Part shown: piece after piece, positions 60,007-64,000 of the stretch
How positions within the stretch are numbered: the stretch's first letter is position 1
How the letters are laid out: each line of letters starts with the position of its first letter
Source of the DNA: Arthrobacter sp. Bz4
Lineage (GTDB): Bacteria > Actinomycetota > Actinomycetes > Actinomycetales > Micrococcaceae
Assembly (NCBI RefSeq): GCF_003075455.1
Contig: NZ_QDAE01000013.1
Span: 30,912-94,911, forward strand
Reading direction: 5' to 3'
Length of the DNA: 64,000 nucleotides
Notes under the pieces: generated by a model
What the model saw: the letters and a program-made list of their open reading frames with translations, nothing else
What the model was told of the DNA's origin: nothing
Database searches by the model: none
Translations under genes and position numbers: made by a program

Positions 60007-62259
60007 ATGCATCACACATCCACGGCCCGTAACGAACTCGACCATGAGCGCGGCTACGTGGCGGGACTCTACCAACGGCTCGATGAACTCCGTGACGAGA
60101 AGCGCGGGCAGCTGGCAGAGGTGCGCCGTTCCCTGTCGGCCGGCTCCCACCAGAACCGGTCCGAACGCGACGCTTTCGCCACGATGTACGAGGATCGGCT
60201 GGCCCAGCTCAACGCCGTCGACGACCGGCTCGTCTTTGGCCGGCTGGACCTTGACGACGGGGATGAGCGGTACATCGGCAGGATCGGGTTGTCCACCGAG
60301 GACCTGCAACAGCTGATGGTCGACTGGCGTGCACCCGAAGCCGGTACCTTCTACCAGGCGACCGCTTTCGAGCGAATGGGCGTTCGTCGTCGTCGTCACC
60401 TGATTCTGTCCCGACGGAACGTCCTTGCCATTGAAGATGATGTGCTGGATGCAGCCCTCCTGACCGAAGATGAATCACTCCAGGGTGAGGGTGCGCTGCT
60501 CGCCGCCCTCAATTCCAAGCGCACCGGACAAATGTCCGACATCGTCGGAACCATCCAGGCCGAACAGGACCGGGTGATTCGGGCGCCGCTGCAGGGCGTC
60601 GTCGTCGTACAGGGTGGCCCGGGAACCGGCAAGACAGCTGTTGCGCTCCACCGCGCCGCCTACCTGCTCTACACGCACCGTGAACGGCTGAAGTCGGCTG
60701 GCGTCCTCCTGGTGGGACCCACCAACGCGTTCATGAAATACATTGAGCGGGTGCTCCCGTCGCTGGGTGAAACCGGCGTGGTGATGGCGAGCATCGGCAG
60801 CCTGATGCCCGGCATCACTGCCATACAGGAGCCCACCGAGGAAGCAGCAGAGATCAAGGGCCGTCTGGAGATGGTCGAGGTGCTGAAGCGAGCCCTGGCG
60901 AACCGCCAACGGGTCCCCGACCAGGACAAGCGTCTCAATGTCGAGGGAACCATCCTGACCCTTTCCCCCCGGCAGGTGCGCAAGGCACGCGACCGCGCCC
61001 GGGCCACCGGGAAACCCCATAACGAAGCCCGGGTGACGTTCGTCAAGATCCTCCTGCGCGAGCTGACCGAACAACTCACCGAGCAGCTTGAGGAATCGTC
61101 GGGCGCCGGCAATACCGCTGACCGGTCCTACCTGGCAGAAGACGTGCGCAGTTCGCGCGACGTCCGGATCGCGTTGAACCTGGCCTGGATGCCGCTGACC
61201 CCAGAGAAATTCGTCGCTGAACTATTGACCAAGCCCGGCATCCTTGCCGCTGCAGCTCCTGGCTTCAGCGACGCGGAGGTGGGCCACCTCACCCGACCAG
61301 CAGGTGCACCCTGGACCGAAGCCGACGTGGCGTTGCTGGACGAGGCAGCCGAACTGCTCGGCGACCTCGATCCCTCAGCGGGTCGGGACACAGCGGCCCG
61401 GGACCAGGAGCGTCGCCGCGACCTGGCAAACGCCGAACGAACCCTCGAGAATGTCAACGAGTCGCTGGCGGATTCAGGGGTCGATGGTGTGCTCAGCGCT
61501 GAAGACCTTGCGGACCACAATGCAGTCACCGAAGCCCGGCTGAGCGCAGCTGAACGCGCCTCAGTCGACCGGACATGGGCGTTTGGCCACATTGTGGTCG
61601 ACGAGGCCCAGGAACTATCCCCCATGCAGTGGCGGGTGCTGATGCGCCGCTGCCCCCTGAAATCGTTCACCATTGTGGGTGATATTGCCCAGACCAGTTC
61701 GGCCGCGGGCTCCAATTCATGGCAGCAGGCGCTTGAACCGTTCGTGGGGGAGCGGTGGCAGCTCGAAGAGCTCACCGTCAACTACCGCACACCGGCGCAG
61801 ATTGCCGAGGCGGCGGCCCGGATGGCCAATGCCGCGGGCCTGGTGGTCTCGGCACCCAAGGCTGTCCGAGAAGGCCGGTGGGCCCCGATCGTAGACCGGG
61901 TTCCTGAACTGATTCCGGCGCTCCTGCAGGCTCTTCCCGAAGAACTCAGTGCGGTGGAGGGCGGGTTGCTCGCCATCATTGCCCCCGAGCGGCTTCTGGC
62001 GGAGGTGCGGTCCGCTCTGACCGGAGTCTACGGTCAGCGGATCGGCTTCGGTGCGGGCAGCATGGGTCAGGACATTGTGGTCACGAGTCCCCGGGAGGCG
62101 AAGGGGCTGGAGTTCGACGGCGTCGTGGTGCTGGAACCAGCAGAAATGCTCGACCCACGGTCCATCCGTGTCGGCGACCTGTACGTGTCGATGACGCGAC
62201 CTACCCAGCGACTGCGCCTGATTGCCACGGGCGAAATACCGGCGGGCATCGAGGACTGA
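60007..62259 (+). CDS. HelD/HelR-like superfamily 1 motor (RNA polymerase recycling helicase)
   Basis: The 750-residue UvrD/Rep-type protein has an N-terminal coiled coil (RNELDHERGYVAGLYQRLDE), Walker A GGPGTGKTAVALHRAAYLLY (K209), Walker B region IVVDEAQELSPMQWRVLMRR and late motif YVSMTRPTQRLRLI. In actinobacteria such HelD-like ATPases free stalled RNA polymerase and can confer rifampicin tolerance. ATG 60007 follows GAGAGGG; a TTG at 59986 is an alternative. It is followed closely by tyrS. Confidence 0.88.
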   Translation: MHHTSTARNELDHERGYVAGLYQRLDELRDEKRGQLAEVRRSLSAGSHQNRSERDAFATMYEDRLAQLNAVDDRLVFGRLDLDDGDERYIGRIGLSTEDLQQLMVDWRAPEAGTFYQATAFERMGVRRRRHLILSRRNVLAIEDDVLDAALLTEDESLQGEGALLAALNSKRTGQMSDIVGTIQAEQDRVIRAPLQGVVVVQGGPGTGKTAVALHRAAYLLYTHRERLKSAGVLLVGPTNAFMKYIERVLPSLGETGVVMASIGSLMPGITAIQEPTEEAAEIKGRLEMVEVLKRALANRQRVPDQDKRLNVEGTILTLSPRQVRKARDRARATGKPHNEARVTFVKILLRELTEQLTEQLEESSGAGNTADRSYLAEDVRSSRDVRIALNLAWMPLTPEKFVAELLTKPGILAAAAPGFSDAEVGHLTRPAGAPWTEADVALLDEAAELLGDLDPSAGRDTAARDQERRRDLANAERTLENVNESLADSGVDGVLSAEDLADHNAVTEARLSAAERASVDRTWAFGHIVVDEAQELSPMQWRVLMRRCPLKSFTIVGDIAQTSSAAGSNSWQQALEPFVGERWQLEELTVNYRTPAQIAEAAARMANAAGLVVSAPKAVREGRWAPIVDRVPELIPALLQALPEELSAVEGGLLAIIAPERLLAEVRSALTGVYGQRIGFGAGSMGQDIVVTSPREAKGLEFDGVVVLEPAEMLDPRSIRVGDLYVSMTRPTQRLRLIATGEIPAGIED

Positions 62260-62265
62260 TAATTT
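62260..62265 (+). promoter_or_regulatory. Putative -10 element of leaderless tyrS
   Basis: TAATTT begins one base after the HelD-like stop and is 7 nt before the GTG start of tyrS. Confidence 0.4.
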
Positions 62266-62272
62266 AGAGTCT

Positions 62273-63613
62273 GTGTCCCAGCAAATAGAAACCACAGACC
62301 ACGGCCTCGCCGAACTCCTGAACGCCCAGCGCAACGACCCAGCTTTCGCCAATGTGTGGCAGGAACTGAAGTGGCGTGGACTGATTCATGTGTCCACCGA
62401 CGAGGAAGCGCTCGAAAAAGCCCTTGCGGGGGACCCGGTGACTTTCTACTGTGGTTTCGACCCGACTGCACCGAGCCTACACCTCGGACACCTGGTGCAG
62501 CTCCTCACCATGCGCCGGCTGCAGCTCGCCGGCCATCGTGCGCTCGGCCTGGTTGGGGGGTCCACCGGTTTGATCGGTGACCCGCGACCCACCTCCGAAC
62601 GGACACTCAACACTCCTGAAACGGTGGCGGAGTGGGTCGAGAAGCTGCGGGGACAGGTCGAGAAATACCTCGATTTCACCGGGTCCAATCCTGCCCGGAT
62701 GGTCAACAACCTCGACTGGACGGCACCGCTGAGTGCTATTGATTTCCTGCGTGAAATCGGGAAGCACTACCGGGTGGGCACCATGCTCGCCAAGGACGCC
62801 GTCAGTGCGCGGCTGAATTCCGACGCCGGGATCAGCTACACCGAGTTCAGCTACCAGATTCTGCAGGGCCTGGATTTCCTGGAGCTCTACCGCAGCTACG
62901 GTTGCACCCTGCAGACGGGCGGCTCAGACCAGTGGGGCAACCTGACCAGCGGCACGGACCTGATCAGGCGTGCCGAGGGGAAGAGCGTCCACGCTATCGG
63001 GACGCCGCTGATTACCAACTCGGATGGCACCAAGTTCGGCAAGAGCGAGGGCAACGCCATCTGGATCGATGCCCAGCTGACCAGCCCGTACGCCTTTTAC
63101 CAGTTCTGGCTCAACACCGCCGACGCTGATGTGGTGGGAAGGCTGAAGGTGTTCACGTTCAAATCCCGTGAGGAAATCGAAGAGTTGGGCCGCGCTGCCG
63201 ACGAACGGCCGCACTTGCGGGAGGCGCAACGCGCGCTTGCCTTCGAGGTGAACTCGTTGGTGCATGGCGTGGACGCAACGGAGAAGGTCATTGCCGCGTC
63301 CGCAGCGCTTTTCGGTCAGGGTGAACTGTCGGAACTCGACGAGACCACCCTGTCGTCGGCAATTGCCGAGTTACCCACTGCCACTGTGTCGACTGCTGGT
63401 CTGGGGATTATTGATCTGTTGGTGGCCAGCGGGCTGTCGGCAAGTAACTCAGCCGCACGACGCACCGTCTCGGAAGGGGGTGCCTACGTGAACAACACCA
63501 AAGTCCAGGATCCTGACACTGTTGTGGGCCCCGAATCGCTCCTGCATGGGCGGTACCTGGTCCTTCGCCGGGGCAAACGGACGCTCGCCACTGTGGACGT
63601 CGCACCCGCCTAA
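62273..63613 (+). CDS. tyrS: Tyrosine--tRNA ligase
   Basis: TyrRS charges tRNA-Tyr. The 446-residue class I synthetase has H70-L-G-H73 (HIGH motif), the tyrosine-binding YTEFSYQILQGLDFLELYR and KFGKS (KMSKS), with a C-terminal S4 RNA-binding domain (LLVASGLSASNSAARRTVSE). GTG 62273 has no Shine-Dalgarno but a leaderless -10. It lies immediately before the rRNA operon leader, as in many actinobacteria. Confidence 0.95.
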   Translation: MSQQIETTDHGLAELLNAQRNDPAFANVWQELKWRGLIHVSTDEEALEKALAGDPVTFYCGFDPTAPSLHLGHLVQLLTMRRLQLAGHRALGLVGGSTGLIGDPRPTSERTLNTPETVAEWVEKLRGQVEKYLDFTGSNPARMVNNLDWTAPLSAIDFLREIGKHYRVGTMLAKDAVSARLNSDAGISYTEFSYQILQGLDFLELYRSYGCTLQTGGSDQWGNLTSGTDLIRRAEGKSVHAIGTPLITNSDGTKFGKSEGNAIWIDAQLTSPYAFYQFWLNTADADVVGRLKVFTFKSREEIEELGRAADERPHLREAQRALAFEVNSLVHGVDATEKVIAASAALFGQGELSELDETTLSSAIAELPTATVSTAGLGIIDLLVASGLSASNSAARRTVSEGGAYVNNTKVQDPDTVVGPESLLHGRYLVLRRGKRTLATVDVAPA

Positions 63614-64000
63614 ACCACCTGGTTCAGGCGTGCAGCAGGACGATTTGCGTGCACTCAGATCCACGTGTAATGTTTCATGAGTTGCCGCCACTGAGTGGCA
63701 ACCACCCCCTTCGAAAATTTACAGGTAGCTCCGGCGTGTGCTTTGCACAGAAGCCAGAATTACCTCAACTTTTCGTCGGCTCATTCGGTTGTTTTTGCCG
63801 AAATCCGGAAATAACGCGGATTTGACAAAGAGAATGCGGATGGAATAACTTTAGATAAGTCGCAGCGAGGAAATGTAAATAGAAAGATTATTTACAGATA
63901 ATACGAATTGCGCCTGTTATTTGAGAACTCAATAGTGTGCCATGTTTGTTGATACCGATTGTTTTATTGATTGGTTGAATTTGGCTGCATGACATCACCC
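63614..64000 (+). promoter_or_regulatory. Upstream region and leader of an rRNA operon (16S gene begins beyond the window)
   Basis: The base composition turns AT-rich and no ORF is present. A promoter-like pair TTGACA (63822-63827) and TAACTT (63846-63851) has 18-bp spacing. Near the end TTGAGAACTCAATAGTGTGCC (from about 63920) and the following GTTTGTTGATACC match the antitermination/processing leader seen upstream of 16S rRNA in Arthrobacter relatives, from memory. The mature 16S 5' end is not in the window. Confidence 0.75.

Overview
The window is a high-GC actinobacterial chromosome segment. Gene order (dapA-rnj-ftsK-pgsA-cinA-clgR, recA-recX-miaB-miaA-dapF-hflX, lexA, his genes, infC-rpmI-rplT, pheST, argCJBDFRGH, tyrS-rrn) and protein families (ClgR, DUF3046, PriA, a HelD/HelR-type motor) fit a Micrococcaceae member close to Arthrobacter; the genus is an inference. 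The content is mainly core chromosome. No prophage, insertion sequence, CRISPR array or tRNA gene was recognised.

Layout. 1-8.4 kb: a truncated membrane acyltransferase-like gene, then lysine/peptidoglycan (dapA), RNA decay (rnj), chromosome translocation (ftsK), phospholipid (pgsA), cinA-type amidohydrolase and the ClgR regulator. 8.4-21.9 kb: marR, DUF3046, SOS genes recA and recX, a secreted coiled-coil cell-wall protein, tRNA modification (miaB, miaA), dapF, an RsmC-like methyltransferase, hflX, a DinG-like helicase and lexA. 21.9-28.1 kb: a LysM membrane protein divergent from lexA with two LexA boxes between them, then hisC-hisB-hisH-small membrane ORF-priA-sseB and an MFS gene. 28.1-31.7 kb: DUF1844, a structured infC leader, infC with a probable AUU start, rpmI, rplT and an rRNA methyltransferase. 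31.7-41.3 kb is the most accessory part: MFS, NUDIX, radical SAM, an ABC exporter with an inverted permease remnant beside it, a class V aminotransferase, pcp, a membrane protein with a sigma-factor-like cytoplasmic part plus its Ig-like partner, SIMPL and a HExxH membrane protein. 41.4-54.8 kb: pheST and a complete arginine operon with its own repressor. 54.8-64 kb: MDMPI-like and SRPBCC proteins, three DNA-alkylation repair genes, apt, a HelD-like motor, tyrS, and the leader of an rRNA operon whose 16S gene starts beyond the window.

Themes. (1) Many genes lack a Shine-Dalgarno sequence and have a TANNNT hexamer 6-8 nt before the start codon, the pattern of leaderless transcripts; this helped choose starts. 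(2) Five places show a -1 frame change (miaB twice, an MFS gene, rpmI, probably an SRPBCC gene). Because rpmI encodes ribosomal protein bL35, base-undercall errors in the assembly are the likeliest cause. (3) Three minus-strand genes (marR, radical SAM, SIMPL) end inside short tandem repeats (14 or 17 bp) that place stop codons in all three frames just past the natural stop; I could not find an explanation in known features and rate this the most unusual structural signal. (4) The membrane-anchored sigma-like protein with its Ig-like partner is the best candidate for an undescribed protein system.
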